DNA from: Cladocopium goreaui
Lineage: Eukaryota; Sar; Dinophyceae; Suessiales; Symbiodiniaceae
Direction: 5' to 3'
Length of the DNA stretch: 64,000 nt
Assembly: GCA_947184155.2 (NCBI GenBank)
Contig: CAMXCT020001726.1
Location: 1-64,000 of the forward strand
Below are positions 1 to 12,276 of the stretch, in pieces. The translations under genes and the position numbers were made by a program. The notes under the pieces were generated by a model, which was not told the DNA's origin, made no database searches, and saw only the letters and a list, made by a program, of their open reading frames with translations. Position 1 is the first letter of the stretch, and every line of letters starts with the position of its first letter.

Positions 1-2665
1 ATGCTCGACGGGATGAAGCCGTGGAAATAGCTTTGGGAAACTTCGCTGGGAGGGAGCGAGACCGGATGCTGGACGGGATGAAGCCGTGGAAATAGCTTGG
101 GGAAACTTCGCTGGGAGGGAGCGAGACCGGATGCTCGGCGGGGAGCGAGACCGGATGCTCGACGGGATGAAGCCGTGGAAATAGCTTGGGGAAATAGCTT
201 GGGGAAACTTCGCTGGGGGAGCGAGACCGGATGCTCGACGGGATGAAGCCGTGGAAATCGCTTGGGGAAACTTCGCTGGGAGGGAGCGAGACCGGATGCT
301 GGACGGGATGAAGCCGTGGAAATCGCTTGGGGAAACTTCGCTGGGAGGGAGCGAGACCGGATGCTCGACGGGATGAAGCCGTGGAAATAGCTTGGGGAAA
401 CTGCGCTGGGAGGGAGCGAGACCGGATGCTCGACGGGATGAAGCCGTGGAAATAGCTTGGGGAAATAGCTTGGGGAAACTTCGCTGGGGGAGCGAGACCG
501 GATGCTCGACGGGATGAAGCCGTGGATGAAGCCGTGGAAATAGCTTGGGGAAACTCCGCTGGGAGGGAGCGAGACCGGATGCTCGACGGGATGAAGCCGT
601 GGAAATAGCTTGGGGAAATAGCTTGGGGAAACTTCGCTGGGAGGGAGCGAGACCGGATGCTGGACGGGATGAAGCCGTGGAAATAGCTTGGGGAAACTTC
701 GCTGGGAGGGAGCGAGACCGGATGCTGGACGGGATGAAGCCGTGGAAATAGCTTGGGGAAACTTCGCTGGGAGGGAGCGAGACCGGATGCTCGACGGGAT
801 GAAGCCGTGGAAATAGCTTGGGGAAACTGCGCTGGGACAGAGCGAGACCGGATGCTCGACGGGATGAAGCCGTGGAAATAGCTTGGGGAAATAGCTTGGG
901 GAAACTTCGCTGGGAGGGAGCGAGACCGGATGCTCGACGGGATGAAGCCGTGGAAATAGCTTGGGGAAACTGCGCTGGGAGGGAGCGAGACAGCATGCTG
1001 GACGGGACAAAACCGTGGAAAATAGCTTGGGGAAACTTCGCTGGGAGGGAGCGAGACCGGATGCTGGACGGGACAAAACCGTGGAAATAGCTTCGGGAAA
1101 CTGCGCGGGGAGGGAGCGAGACAGCATGCTGGACGGGACAAAACCGTGGAAAATAGCTTGGGGAAACTGCGCTGGATGGGAGCGAGACAGCATGCTGGAC
1201 GGAAAGCTGTGCTGGGAGGAAGCGCGACAGCATGCTGGACGGGACAAAACCGTGGAAATAGCTTGGGGAAACTTCGGTGGGAGGGAGCGAGACAGCATGC
1301 TGGACGGAGAAGAAAGCGTGCAAATAGCTTGCGGAAAGTTGCGCTTGAAGGGAGCGAGACAGCATGCTGGACGGGATGATGCCGTGGAAATAGCTTGAGG
1401 AAACTTCGCTGGGAGGGAGCAAGACAGCATGCTGCACGGAGACGAAAACTGTGGAAATAGCTTGCGGAGAGCTTTGCTGGGAGGAAGCGCGAGAGGATGA
1501 GACAGCATGCTGGACGGAGAGGAAACCGTGCAAATAGCTTGCGGGGAGCTTCGCTGGAAGGGAACGAGACAACTGGACGGATGGGAAACCGTGGAAATAG
1601 TTTCGGAGAGCTTCGCTGGGAGGAAGCGAGATAGCATGCTGGACGGAGAGGAAACCGTCCAAATAGCTAGCGGAGAGCTTCGCTGGGAGGGAGCGAGACA
1701 GCATGCTGGACGGAGAGGAAACCGTGAAAATAGCTTGCGGAGAGCTCCACTGGGAGGGAGCGAGACAGCATGCTGGACGGAGAGAAAACCGTGGAAATAG
1801 CTTTGGGAAAGTCCGCTGGGAGGGAGCGAGACAGCATGTTGGACGGAGAAGAAACCGTGCAAATAGGTTGCGGAGAGCTTCACTGGGAGGGAGGGAGACA
1901 GCATGCTGCACGGAGGAAAGTGTGAAAATAGCTTGCGGAGAGTTTCGCTGGGAGGGAGCGAGATAACATGCTGGACGGATAGGAAACCGTGGAAATAGCT
2001 TGCTGAGCTGGGAGGGAGCGAGACAGCTTGCGGAAAGCTTCGCTGGGAGGGAGCGAGACAGCATGCTGGACGGAGAGAAAACCGTGCAAATAGTTTGCGG
2101 AAAGCTTTGCTGGGAGGGAGCGAGACAGTATCCTGGACGGAGAGGAAACCGTGGAAATAGGTTAAGGAGAGCTTCGCTGGGAGGGAGCGAGACAGCATGC
2201 TGGACGGAGAGGAAACCGTGCAAATAGGTTGCGGAGAGCTTCGCCGGGAGGAAGCGAGATAGCATGCTGGACGGAGAGAAAACCGTGCAAATAGCTTGCG
2301 GAGAGCTTCGCTGGGCGGGAGCGAGACAGCGTGCTGGACGGAGAGGAAACCGTGCAAATAGGTTGCGGAGAGCGTCGCTGGGAGGGAGGGAGACAGCATG
2401 CTGGATGGACAGGAAACCGTGGAAATAGCTAGCGGAGAGCTTCGCTGGAAGGGAGCGAGACAGCGTGCTGGACGGAGAGGAAACCGTGGAAATAGCTTGC
2501 GGAGAGCCTTGCTGGGAGGGAGCGAGACAGCATGCTGGACGGGACAAAACCGTGGAAATAGCTTGCGGAGAGCTTCGCTGGAGGGAGCGAGACAACATGC
2601 TGGACGGATAGGAAACCTTGAAAATAGTTTGCGGCAGAGCTGTTGGCACGGGTTTTTTCAGGACA
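1..2665. repeat. 65-bp minisatellite array
   Basis: About 40 head-to-tail copies of a 65-bp unit; the first copies start at 1 and 66. Each unit carries a core like gatgaagccgtggaaatagc followed by cttcgctgggagggagcgag. The first 950 bp are nearly identical copies. From about 960 the core changes to acagcatgctggacgg and the copies diverge, with indels. Because 65 is not a multiple of 3, each copy is read in a new frame, so the open frames here (for example 545-751 and 961-1398) are by-products of the repeat and not genes. The array runs off the left edge of the window. Confidence 0.95.
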
Positions 2666-2764
2666 AATGCCATCATTGCGATTGGCCTGAAAAAATTGTG
2701 GACCCAAGACTGGTCAAATGGTCCCAAGACCGGTCAAACGGTTTGCAAAGGCTGAAAAATGGGA

Positions 2765-3870
2765 CATGCACAGAGAAGCTTTTACACAAAAAAAGCCTTT
2801 ACACAGAAACTTTGACACACAGACGCGTTTACAGAGACACAGAGGAGTCTTGACACAGAAGCCTTTACGCACAGAAGCTTTTTTGCACAGAGTAGCTTTT
2901 ACACACAGAAGTCTTTACACAGAGAAGTCTTGAGACAGAGAAGCCTGTACACACAAAGGCTTTTACAGAGAGAAGCCTTTCGCACAAAGAAGTCTTGACA
3001 CAGAGGAGCTTTTACGAGAGAAGTCCTTACACAAACGAGATTTACACGCAGAAGGTGTTACAGATAGACGTTCTTTCGGCGCACAGAAACTTTAACACAG
3101 AGCAGCTTGTACACACAGAAGCTTTTACACAAAAAAGCCTTTACACAGAGAAGTTTTTCACACAGGAGCTTTTGCACAAGAAAACTTTTACACAGGAAAG
3201 CTTTTACACACAGAAACTTTCACACACAGAAGCTTTTACACACAGAAACTTTTACACACAGAAGGTTTTACACACAGAAGCTTTTAACACAAAAAAACCT
3301 TTAAACAAAGGAGCTTTTACACACAGACGGGTTTACACAGAGAAGTCTTTACACACGGAGGCGTTTACACAGGAAAGAGTTTACACGGAAGCGTTTACAC
3401 AGAGTAGTTTTTACACAGAGAAATCTTTACACAAAGAAGTCTTGACACAGAGAAGCTTGCACACACAGAGGCTTTTACACACAGAAGCCTTTTACACAGA
3501 GCGGCTTTTTCACAGAGGAGCTTTTACACAGAGGAACTTTTACACAGAGAAGCTTGTACACTCAGAGGCTTTGACACAGAGAAGTCTTTTACACAGAGAA
3601 GTTTTTGCACACAGAAGCTTTACACAAACAAAACCTTAACACAGAGGAGCTTTTACAGACAGAAGCTGGTACGCAAAGAAACTTTCGCAAACAGAAACTT
3701 TTACACACAGAGCGCGTTTTACACAGAAGATTTTACACACAAGAGCTTTTACACCAAAAACCTTTACACAGAGAAGTTCTTGCCCACAGAAGCTTTTACT
3801 TGCAGAAGCTTTTATGCAAAGAAGCTTTTGTACAGAGAAGTCTTTACCCATCTTTTATCATGTCTCATTT
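2765..3870. repeat. 16-bp satellite array (cttttacacacagaag)
   Basis: Roughly 65 degenerate copies of a 16-bp unit; exact spacing of 16 is seen at 3201, 3217, 3233, 3249, 3265 and 3281. The unit contains no stop in any forward frame, so long plus-strand open frames arise (2995-3639 is 214 codons) made of a 16-residue repeat rich in His, Thr, Glu, Phe and Lys. No start context, splice context or domain suggests a protein. It directly follows the 65-bp array and ends where ordinary sequence begins. Confidence 0.93.
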
Positions 3871-5195
3871 TTCATGATCATTTGCCATCTGTCACCTTCA
3901 TATATATCTTCGTTTTCATGCTCTTTTGGTCAGCTCCCTCTGTCGTTTAATTTTCATTTCGTTCTGTCCGTCCACGCTTCGTGCTCGCTCCCTCTGCGGC
4001 GAAGCAAACTAAACGAGAACGCAGAAATAGATAGCGACTAGACAGATGGGATAGAGTTAATTACATTAACAGAAATAGCGACTAGAAGACTGTAGGCGTA
4101 GCTGACACAGCATGCTGTGGTGAATCGTGGCCCCTGATACCATCAGTGCGCACGATGTTTAAGTAAAGATCTTACGTCGATTTCGTGCAGAGCACAGCTG
4201 GCCACACCCCAAGATTTTCAAGAAAAGGCGTGCTGTGTGCCGTCTTGCTTTTGGGTTCTCTGGCCCACCTTGTTTTGGTGGTTTCGCCATGTTTTGACTC
4301 CTACATTACATCACCCATCTTGACAAAAAACATATCAAAAAACACGGGCCGCTACAAAGTTCAAACCCTTGTCCAACATGACATCAGGCAAGCCTACAAA
4401 CTTGAACTGGTTTCCTACAATATCAAATGCCCCCACTACAAAACGCGTTTTTCAGATGTTTTCAGCAGGTTGGTTTTTCATGAGAAAAAGCAGGGAAACC
4501 AAAAAAACAGTCTACAAAGTTCAACCAGCATGGTATACAAAAAATCATTCTTAAATATTTCCCTATTTTTGGCTACCAGATTTGAACTGTGTAGAGGAAA
4601 CTTCCTCTACAAAATGCTCTGGTTTCTGGATGTCGACATACCAAGTTTGTAGAGGAAATAGATGGAAATAGGAAGGGGGATCCTTATATATATATATAAT
4701 ATTATATATCATATCCTATCATCTCTTGTCTTATCATATCTTATCCTCATTTCTCTTCAGCTTTCACATGCGTTCTGCATGCCCTGGACCTTTAATAGGC
4801 ACATTTCTGGGCTGAAACCTGCCTGGGGCGTCCATCAAAGCCATCGGCCAAAATCTGGAGCTGTTCTGGGCTATACCTACGACCAAATCCACTTGGGCCA
4901 CAGGAGGACAACAAGATTTTTGAAGATCTGGTCAAAAGATTTTGAAGATCTTTGTGCAGATCGAAGCGTTGACTGATCGACTAGATCGTTTGGACTCCAA
5001 TCTCAGCCGGCAATAGACCTCTCTCGCGACAATCCAGAAAATCTCCAGAAAAGATCCTGAAGCTTTTGAGGAATGGTTTCCATGGTACCCTGGTGCCCCC
5101 CACCTGAGAGTGTGTCGCAGCAAGCACTGCAAGTTCCAAATGTCGTTGACGCAGCCCTGCGTGGCATGCTGTGGCATGCTGTGGCATGCTGGTAT
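3871..5195. other. no gene recognised
   Basis: Unassigned sequence. It contains a dispersed short motif, ctacaaagttcaa, near 4354, 4396 and 4512, a pyrimidine/AT run at 4684-4750, and a 10-bp tandem tggcatgctg at 5161-5192. The 155-codon open frame at 4185-4652 begins with GTG and has no recognisable domain; I do not call it a gene. Confidence 0.6.
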
Positions 5196-5197
5196 CA

Positions 5198-5284
5198 ATG
5201 AGCTCTCTCTCTCTCTCTTCTCCTTCTCCTTCTCCTTCTCCTTCTCCCTCCCTCTCTCTCCCGCGCTCTCTCTCTCTCTCTCTC
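5198..5284. repeat. CT / CTTCTC microsatellite
   Basis: Pure pyrimidine run made of ctctct followed by five ccttct-type hexamers and then ctctct again. Long antisense Glu/Arg frames through it are artefacts of the repeat. Confidence 0.9.
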
Positions 5285-5611
5285 GCGTATTTAGACGCGT
5301 TCGATTCATATGACGCTGCCATTCAAACTGTTTAATTACTAGTTTACTCACTGACTCAATTATATGTAATTCACCATCGGCACTGCAGAGCAGTGGCGGC
5401 CACAGCCCAAGAAACACTCTGGCTTGGCGCCTTCAACGGCGCATGTGAGTTCACGTAGTTCACCTCAGTCTTTGCAAATTGCAGCTTGATTGAGCGCATT
5501 TCTGCATGACAGTGCTTGCGCTAAAGTGAGTCCGAACATGCCACAAGAACAGAAGTGTAACTGCAACCAAGCCGCACCGATCAGCAGCGCTTTCCTCTCT
5601 TCGTGGTTGCC

Positions 5612-6640
5612 TCAGAACGTCCATTCTGCAACAACCGATTTCAAGGCTTCGTAACCCAAATGACCAATGACAACTGCTACCCACAATGCCAAAATTTCGT
5701 TAGATGTAGCAGTTGTTTCTGATGATCGGCCATGACAGAAACCATAGCCATGGCCTGGCCATGGAACTTCTAGTCTCGCTGTCATCTGCGAGTCTGGCTG
5801 GGCAATGGTCGCTGGAAAATCACAAGGCCAGGTAAAGCCTTGGCAGCAAAACAAACAGGCGCAGCACTTGAACAGCAAACAACTAGATGATAACCACCAC
5901 TTCTTTTTGAAGTACCCCCAAGAAAGGGTAGCATTGGATAATAGGATGTGGTTCATTGTGGTTTATTGTTGGCTTTGCCAATGTTTGCCACATCACATTG
6001 CTAATCTTCATTAATCTACCACACAAAGGAGAGGGGGAAGGAGTGGGATGAAGGATGATGAAGGTTGATGAAGGTCATGAATGATTCAAGAGCTCCCTCA
6101 GGTTCCATCGCGAGGTCCAACAATTGTTTCACTTCCCAGGCTGCTGACGCAAGAATCTCAGCTACTGGGACGCCCTGACGGCAGTGGACGTGGGGCCTTT
6201 CTCTGCGTGCGACCTGGGGCACGATGCCATACGATGCCCAAATGGGCCCCTGCCGAGAGTCTCTGGATGTGGACTCTGGGCATCCGACTTTTTGGACTTC
6301 TCCTCTTCCCAAGATTTTGCCTCGGGATGGGATGGCAACGGCCAACAGCATCTAACAGCATCCAACGGCCAACTGCCAACAGTTGACAGATGTTGACAGG
6401 CCTTATGGTATTTTTCCGCTGCAGATAGTTGCAGGCTTTAAAGATGCTGAAAGATGGTTGAAGGATGTCGAAGGTGTTGAAACTTTTAAAGATGTGTCTG
6501 GATGTCTCAAGGGTGTTGGCGTTTTAAAGGCTTTGTGCGCTCTCCATAGCCCCGGACACATCGGTTGCATTGGATGATCTCCTTCTGCAGCTGGTCAAGC
6601 CGATGCTGAAGCGTCCTCATATGCCAACGAAGAGCCATGC
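5612..6640 (-). CDS. minus-strand exon candidates, unknown protein
   Basis: Three short open stretches on the minus strand look coding, but no family is recognised. The one at about 6525-6640 begins MALRWHMRTLQHRLDQLQKE and looks like a coiled coil. The one at about 6075-6230 contains VAEILASAAWEVKQLLDLAM. The one at 5612-5720 contains a hydrophobic segment, ILALWVAVVIGHLGYEALKS, followed within about ten residues by a stop, which would suit a membrane-anchored C-terminus. Whether they belong to one gene is inferred only from shared strand and spacing. Confidence 0.3.
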
Positions 6641-7167
6641 GAATGCAGGACTAGCTACCGTATGCTATGGCGACGAATATGTTGACGTGTTTTGACTCTA
6701 CGATTCATGACCCTTCGATGTACATCTTTAAAATTCAAGGAGGCATTTTCAGTCCAAATAACTTTGAGATATTTTGACACATCCACAACACAAGTAGGAA
6801 CGAGTAATATCGAAGATATAAGAAATCCAATTCCATCCGAGATCTGAGAGATACCTCGGTCTGGCCATGAAGAACCTCAGCTCAGGCCCCAACTGCACTG
6901 CCACCTCATGTTGCTGATTCCGCCTACGAAATCATTGGCGATTGGGATTTAGGCAGAGCTATTCCATGACTTTTCGATCTCGGACCTGGGATGATATTGG
7001 ATGAATAGCACCAGCAATATCCCCCAATATTCAGACACAAACTCGACCATGTATTTATACGCGCGGCAAATATCTGTGTTCCTGGCAACAGTGGCTTCAA
7101 TCATAGAACGTCACAAGACATCTTTGGCTATTGAGATTGATCTGCTGTTTGGCACATATCAACTTGA

Positions 7168-7614
7168 TCAAAAATTACACACCAAAATTGAACCACAGAG
7201 TTGCGACACAGCAGCACCATGCAACATCCCTGTAGTTTGATGATGTTTGATATTGTTTGATGTCATCCTCCACAAGATTTTGGCAGCTCGCCAAAGCCTG
7301 GTCAAGTCGTCCGTCTTTTGTCTTCGAAGCTGTTGGCTTTTCTGCTTCCACCTGCATGGAAATTGTGGGATTTCACAGTCAGTTACCAGTGCATTTCGTT
7401 GCTTCAAATCCCCGAGGCTCAAATAGTCCCGCAGGAGGCTGGGCCAATTTGGAACCATGATAGCAATGTGTAGCAACATATAGCAACATGAAGCCTCTGA
7501 AAGCACCGCTCTGAGTTTTTTTTGGGGATCTGGCTGTTCAATCTTCTGTGTGTACCGGGCCACTTCGTTGTTGACCTCCGAGTGAAGCATAGTGAAGCTT
7601 TGTCCATCGCACAA
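7168..7614 (-). CDS. minus-strand exon candidate(s), unknown
   Basis: The open frame starts with MCDGQSFTMLHSEVNNEVAR (7555-7614) and later contains the basic, coil-like stretch QLRRQKTDDLTRLWRAAK (about 7290-7345). A second minus frame over the latter stretch is equally open, so the frame is uncertain. The middle (7440-7520) looks intronic. No domain recognised. Confidence 0.28.
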   Translation of the reverse strand: MCDGQSFTMLHSEVNNEVARYTQKIEQPDPQKKLRAVLSEASCCYMLLHIAIMVPNWPSLLRDYLSLGDLKQRNALVTDCEIPQFPCRWKQKSQQLRRQKTDDLTRLWRAAKILWRMTSNNIKHHQTTGMLHGAAVSQLCGSILVCNF

Positions 7615-7899
7615 AGCAAGAACTCATAGACATATCTATAAATAAATCTATATAACATTATATAACATTATATAACGGATTATAACGGTATACTAATTGG
7701 ATTTAATTGGTACCTCATAATTTTTCAGATTGAACCTTTTCCCCTTCTTTCTGCATGATCTTGCATTCCTGAAATTTCCTGAAGGCTACTTGACTACTTG
7801 CATTAAGACTTTGGAGTTGAAAACAAGTCAAGAACGTGCCAGCGTCAGGATGGAAAGAGTTTCCATTATGTAAAGATGGACAGGATGGAAAAGACACGT

Positions 7900-8045
7900 G
7901 CCAGCGGACGGTGCTGAAAAGTTTCTTCTTCGTGTATCCCCGGCAGGCTGATGACCTTGCACGCATTTTCTTCTATCCACAAACCACGCCAATCGGCAGG
8001 AGCGAGAAGATACTGTTTGGCTTTGCCATAACAGCTGCTAACACC
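7900..8045 (-). CDS. minus-strand exon candidate, unknown
   Basis: Open minus-strand stretch with balanced composition: AKQYLLAPADWRGLWIEENA followed by residues CKVISLPGIHEEE. No family recognised. It is flanked by non-coding-looking AT-rich sequence at 7640-7740. Confidence 0.3.
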
Positions 8046-8113
8046 ATGCCGGCGTTCTAGTCTTCCAATGTCTTCCATGCTACGTTCTCACCGACTCCAG
8101 CTCAAGTACAAAG

Positions 8114-8380
8114 TCAGCACGGGCGTTGATCTCTCTCCCTTGACTCAAGTTTAGCCGCGCAAATACGTTCCAATGGTAGAGGCCAGTAGAGGCAGTGATC
8201 TTCGGTCATGCATGCAAAAGATACGGCATCTAGGAGGGTCTTCCTCTCAACAAACACTAAGATGCCTCTTATAAGCATTGCTCTTGCACGCTTTTGCAAG
8301 GCTTGAAAGGTACCATTAGCATTCGTAAGGAATGTGCATCCGAGTGCAATCCCGAGACCGAGAGTCTGAGCACTTGGCAT
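8114..8380 (-). CDS. minus-strand open frame, unknown
   Basis: 88 codons without a stop, including QTLGLGIALGCTFLTNANGT and a basic stretch QALQKRARAMLIRGILVFVE. It may be one exon or contain an intron. No domain recognised. Confidence 0.28.
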   Translation of the reverse strand: MPSAQTLGLGIALGCTFLTNANGTFQALQKRARAMLIRGILVFVERKTLLDAVSFACMTEDHCLYWPLPLERICAAKLESRERDQRPC

Positions 8381-8627
8381 GAAGCCAGCAAAACGATTCT
8401 TGAAAACAAAGACATAACATCATATACGAATATATGAACATATTAGACATCGATAGATAGTAATTATATTAATATATGTAGCGGAACACATCAAACACGA
8501 GGCAAACAACAGCAAACCCGAGTGCAAACACAAGCCTGCACACACACACAGAAACAAAGAAACAATGCCGTCCACAGCAATTCATTCAGAGAGACGGTTG
8601 ATGCTTCAGAGCCAATCACTCCAGGGG

Positions 8628-8790
8628 CTTTGTAAATTCCCGAGGCCATGTGGAAGCTTGCCATGCCGCTGCATCTGCCCCTTCTTTGTTTTGAGCGTGT
8701 TTCGCATCCAGCTCCCCCAGAATCGTCCGCATATCCACTGCATCAGCCGCACCCAAACCTCGGTTCTTCGATTTGCATATTGGGAATTGA
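8628..8790 (-). CDS. minus-strand exon candidate, unknown
   Basis: Open stretch reading LGAADAVDMRTILGELDAKH and continuing Ala- and Glu-rich to a TGA just after KPLE. The composition is typical of a soluble protein; the family is unknown. Confidence 0.3.
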
Positions 8791-9234
8791 TAGGAATTGA
8801 ACCGATTTGGAACTACTAGTAGTAAATAAAGAACCGTTATGAATCGAACCAGAAAGACCCATGGGTGGTGCCAGGAACAACATGCGGCAAGAATCGAGTC
8901 AGACATGAATCGTTCTTTTTCGAATCGAATCGCCACGAATTAGAAAAGCGTACCGATATGTACCGATATTTTACTGATGAAGCCCTCTGTGATGACCAAA
9001 GTTGAGTTTGCAGAAATCAACCCTCTGTGATATCTGTGATGACCTCTTTGGAGCCGGAGAATCTGATTACAAACATCAGTCGTACCTAGATGCATATGGA
9101 ACCGGTATCTGTTGAACTGAAATAAGTCAAGAATCTCATATGTAAATCATTTGATGCTTTCATTGATATTTCTTTTAAGTTTAGGGATCTGAGGGGGGAA
9201 AGCAGGTCACATTTGCAAAGTGTCAAAAACTGCA

Positions 9235-9560
9235 AAAATGATTGCGGCGAAAAGAAACCTGGTGCCAGAACCGGCGGTGGCTTCGGCTTGGGAGGCCCTC
9301 TCGGTGACCCTTTGGGCGCCTCCCTTTCGTCCCTTGTTTCGTCTCTTGGGCTTGGAATTGCATCCCGTTTTCGACCCCAGAGCTGCGGGCTTGGCACCGC
9401 CTTTTTGGGGCTCGGCCGGGGCTGTGACAGCTGCCAATCTTCCTCCAGGGCTGGGAGAAAAATGGCATCCCGCAGCGGGATGTCAGGATGGCGCCCAGCT
9501 GCTTCTGCCTCTTTCCTTCGATCCAATTGCCGTGCTCGGTCTGCATGAGCCTGGTAGGCT
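9235..9560 (-). CDS. Pro/Lys/Arg-rich exon candidate
   Basis: Long minus-strand stretch containing RHPDIPLRDAIFLPALEEDW and then a proline/charged tail (PRGPPKPKPPPVLAPG). Two other minus frames are also partly open, so the frame is not certain. The composition resembles the next exon candidate upstream (9985-10480), suggesting one low-complexity protein. Confidence 0.33.
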
Positions 9561-9984
9561 CCTGGAGCTCTGGAATGTAGGGGCGGTAAAGTGCCACCAT
9601 TCCTCTCCAAACCTGAGGGCTGCCAATGTATTTAAAGTAAGGGTTCAAGCCAACCAATAAGACCCAATGGTAAGACCCAATAAATGGGAAATTAAGAGAA
9701 TGATGGGAATGGGAAGCAAAGAAAACGCCAGCGAAAGAGCGATGCCGGTGCTGCTTGGGTGAGTGGTGCTGCTTGGGTGACTGCACAAGCAGCAAGTGCT
9801 CAAATCAAACAAATCCCTTGCTACATTTGCTACTAGGAACGAATCTAGATCAATGAGACTATATACATGTTTAATTATTGAGATTGTTCGGGCACTGATT
9901 GATGCCCATAAACGCTGCAAATCTCTAAGATCTGTTCCATGTTCCAAGAGTAAGTGACCTCCGTGTCCGTGGTATCCTGCTTCG

Positions 9985-10480
9985 GAGCCAGCCAATAAAC
10001 GCTTCCTCACTGACTCGGGTGTAGTGGACGCCGTGGATGCAGAGCCAATGGACGCCCCGGATTGCACTCCGCCATGCACCTTTTGCCGAGCACTTGCAGG
10101 GCCTTGCTTTCGACGTCTTTCACGATTCACACGAGCAAAAGCTCTGGCAGATTCTTCGAGCCTCAGAATGTATGGCGGCTTTTCAGGTGCCGCATTTGGA
10201 TCCGCAGGCCGCGGCTTGCTCGGAGCACTAGGAGCACTAGGAGAACTTGTGGCACTTGCAGTTGGAGCAGCACTTGGGACACTGGGAGGTGGCCGCACTT
10301 TGGCACTGCGCTCGCTGCGCTCACTTCGCTCCTCCAGGATCTCCCGGGGTGTTTCGCGAGGGGTGACCTTTGGCACCTGCTGAGGGTTCATCGGTGTGCG
10401 CCTGTCCCACGTATCCCGTGGCTCTGGAGCTTTGGGCGCAGCTGACACGGCCTTGGGGCGCCTGGCCACATGGGCGTGGA
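9985..10480 (-). CDS. Pro/Ala/Ser-rich exon candidate
   Basis: About 160 codons open on the minus strand. It holds a charged segment REILEERSERSERSAKVRPP, a Ser/Ala/Pro linker, and then a basic amphipathic stretch RLEESARAFARVNRERRRKQ. Likely an unstructured linker region of a larger protein. GC is higher than in the flanks, which supports coding. Family unknown. Confidence 0.42.
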
Positions 10481-10596
10481 CGTCTGTTCTGGAGTAGGAC
10501 TTCCCCACCAGCTGGTCATAGCCTTGATCCAAAGAAACCGACCTCCAATAACAAAAAGTTGGCGAAGCTCTCTCAAATCTCAAATGTATGCATATA

Positions 10597-10605
10597 TTAC
10601 TCTAC

Positions 10606-10636
<31 letters not shown>

Positions 10637-10700
10637 CCTCTCCCCCTGTCTTTCTTTCTTTCTTTCCTTCCCTCCTTGCTTCCTCTTCATTGCCTGCTTT
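10597..10700. repeat. CT-rich microsatellite
   Basis: Pyrimidine-only run: ctctct units followed by ctttctttc units. It lies between two exon candidates, probably in an intron. Confidence 0.88.
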
Positions 10701-10794
10701 CTTTTTTTTCTTTCCTTTACATGTCATACAATATGTATATACATTTTCACTTGTATAATCTTGCATGCCAGCAATGGATTTACTGGAGAAATCT

Positions 10795-10912
10795 TGCAAT
10801 CGAGCAACATGCCTGGCACAGGTCATGATGGCACAAGCTGCAGTGGAATCGCCCCAGATCCAATATTCTGCTGCTACCACGGCAGCCAGGACGATCGCAA
10901 TGCCACTCAAAA
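10795..10912 (-). CDS. Cys/His-rich zinc-finger-like exon candidate
   Basis: One minus-strand frame reads WHCDRPGCRGSRILDLGRFH and then CSLCHHDLCQACC. The spacing CxxxxC...HCxxC..DLCxxC resembles ZZ-type zinc fingers, where RYxCxxCxDYDLCxxC is typical. A second frame of the same bases encodes a hydrophobic segment, so the assignment is tentative. The dense Cys/His pattern is the reason for preferring this frame. Confidence 0.35.
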
Positions 10913-10950
10913 TACGCAGCCTTTGTTAACTAAGTCACAAATGGAAACAG

Positions 10951-11560
10951 TCCCATTCTCACATCTGTACCAGTACATGAACTATCCTGTATGCCAGCGG
11001 GAAGCTTGACCAATCTTGAAAAGCGGATTTCTATCTCTACCCGTCGGCATCCACGAATCACACTCAACACTGCGGCAAGGTTACGTTGGCTGCAGCTGGG
11101 TGTGGATGAGCGATGCTGCCCATAGATTGCAAGCGGTGTCCCTTTGGACACCGTCCAGCCTGAGAGCAGGCTGGGGTGACAAATCATGTTGCTGATGCTC
11201 CCAGTGGCTCCGAATAGGCCAAGGCTGTCAGTGTCTGGGAGAACCCATCTCCCTCCCACTTCCTGTGCTGAACTTGACGAGGGAAAGGAAACTAGCATCA
11301 GAGGGGGGGGCTTGCAAAAGACACACCGCACCAGCAGCCAATCATCATCACTTTGTCCATGAACTGCCCCCAAGTAGACAGCGCATGAGCGCTGGGGAGC
11401 AGTAAACCACTCGCAGCAAACCACAGCAAGGAAGCTGCAGCCCAGACGAGAGCCGCGGAAACCACAACAACCCCAAAACCCAAAAGGGGGGGAACCAACC
11501 GAACCAACCACCCCGGAGCCACCCGAGGCACAAACGAATCCAGGCAGCCGAGCCACAAAA
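10951..11560 (-). CDS. membrane-segment protein, exon candidates
   Basis: The upstream part (11300-11540) encodes a long hydrophobic stretch, FGVVVVSAALVWAAASLLWF, that would span a membrane once or twice. The downstream part (10951-11290) is open for more than 110 codons in another frame, with LPDTDSLGLFGATGSISNMI and a stop after VRMGLFPFVT. An intron between the two would account for the frame change. No family recognised. Confidence 0.35.
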
Positions 11561-12276
11561 GGCACGAACGAACCCATCATATAGTGATATACAATATGCC
11601 ACCAGGTTTTTGCAGCCGTGGACTTCAAAAAAACAGTGTGATTGACCGACTTGCTAAGCTGCTAGGCAAGCAACCATTCGGCTTCCCATATCATCGTGAC
11701 TCCTGTCAGCTTTCTGCCACCGCTGGAATTTTTCAGATGGCTGGAACAGCAATTAGAGATGTTAGACATGGTTACACTTACACTACATCTATCCAGAGCT
11801 TCCTTCCGAATGAGTTGCAAATGAAATGCAATGCAATCTTGTACATGTATTTAATGTAATTACGTGATATAATGCATGTGTAAATGATTGCACATGTATC
11901 GGTTACCCACTCCTCCATGTCCCCAAAACTGTCGTAGAACCGTGCTGTTTGCCTTTTCAAATCTTTTCAGACAAGACTCCGATAGCAAGCAGCCTGAAGA
12001 TCTTCCTCCTCGAACCATGGATCTGGTGTCGGGAGGCTTGGCTCACTATTTGTGCGTCGCACACGTCGGGTCGCTGCCTGTCTTCGCTTCCACAAAAGTC
12101 TTTGACTGCAGACTAGTGATTCGTGCAGGTGCTGCAACATACTGGCAACCATGTTACACCCCATCTTCTGATTATTTTCCCATATGTTCATATTTTCATA
12201 TTTTACCCTATCAGAACCGTATGAATCTCATGAGCACCTGCCACTCAACTAACTCACATGGCAATGAAATCGGCGC

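Noticed and set aside
545..2853. Ten or so open frames in the first 2.9 kb
   Set aside because: Products of the 65-bp repeat, which has few stops and changes frame each copy.
9086..9800. Three overlapping minus frames counted as three genes
   Set aside because: They cover the same GC-rich bases; at most one can be the coding frame.
11926..11965. ARFYDSFGD as a fourth copy of the FFYD module
   Set aside because: Lacks YGPER before it and YTGxH after it.
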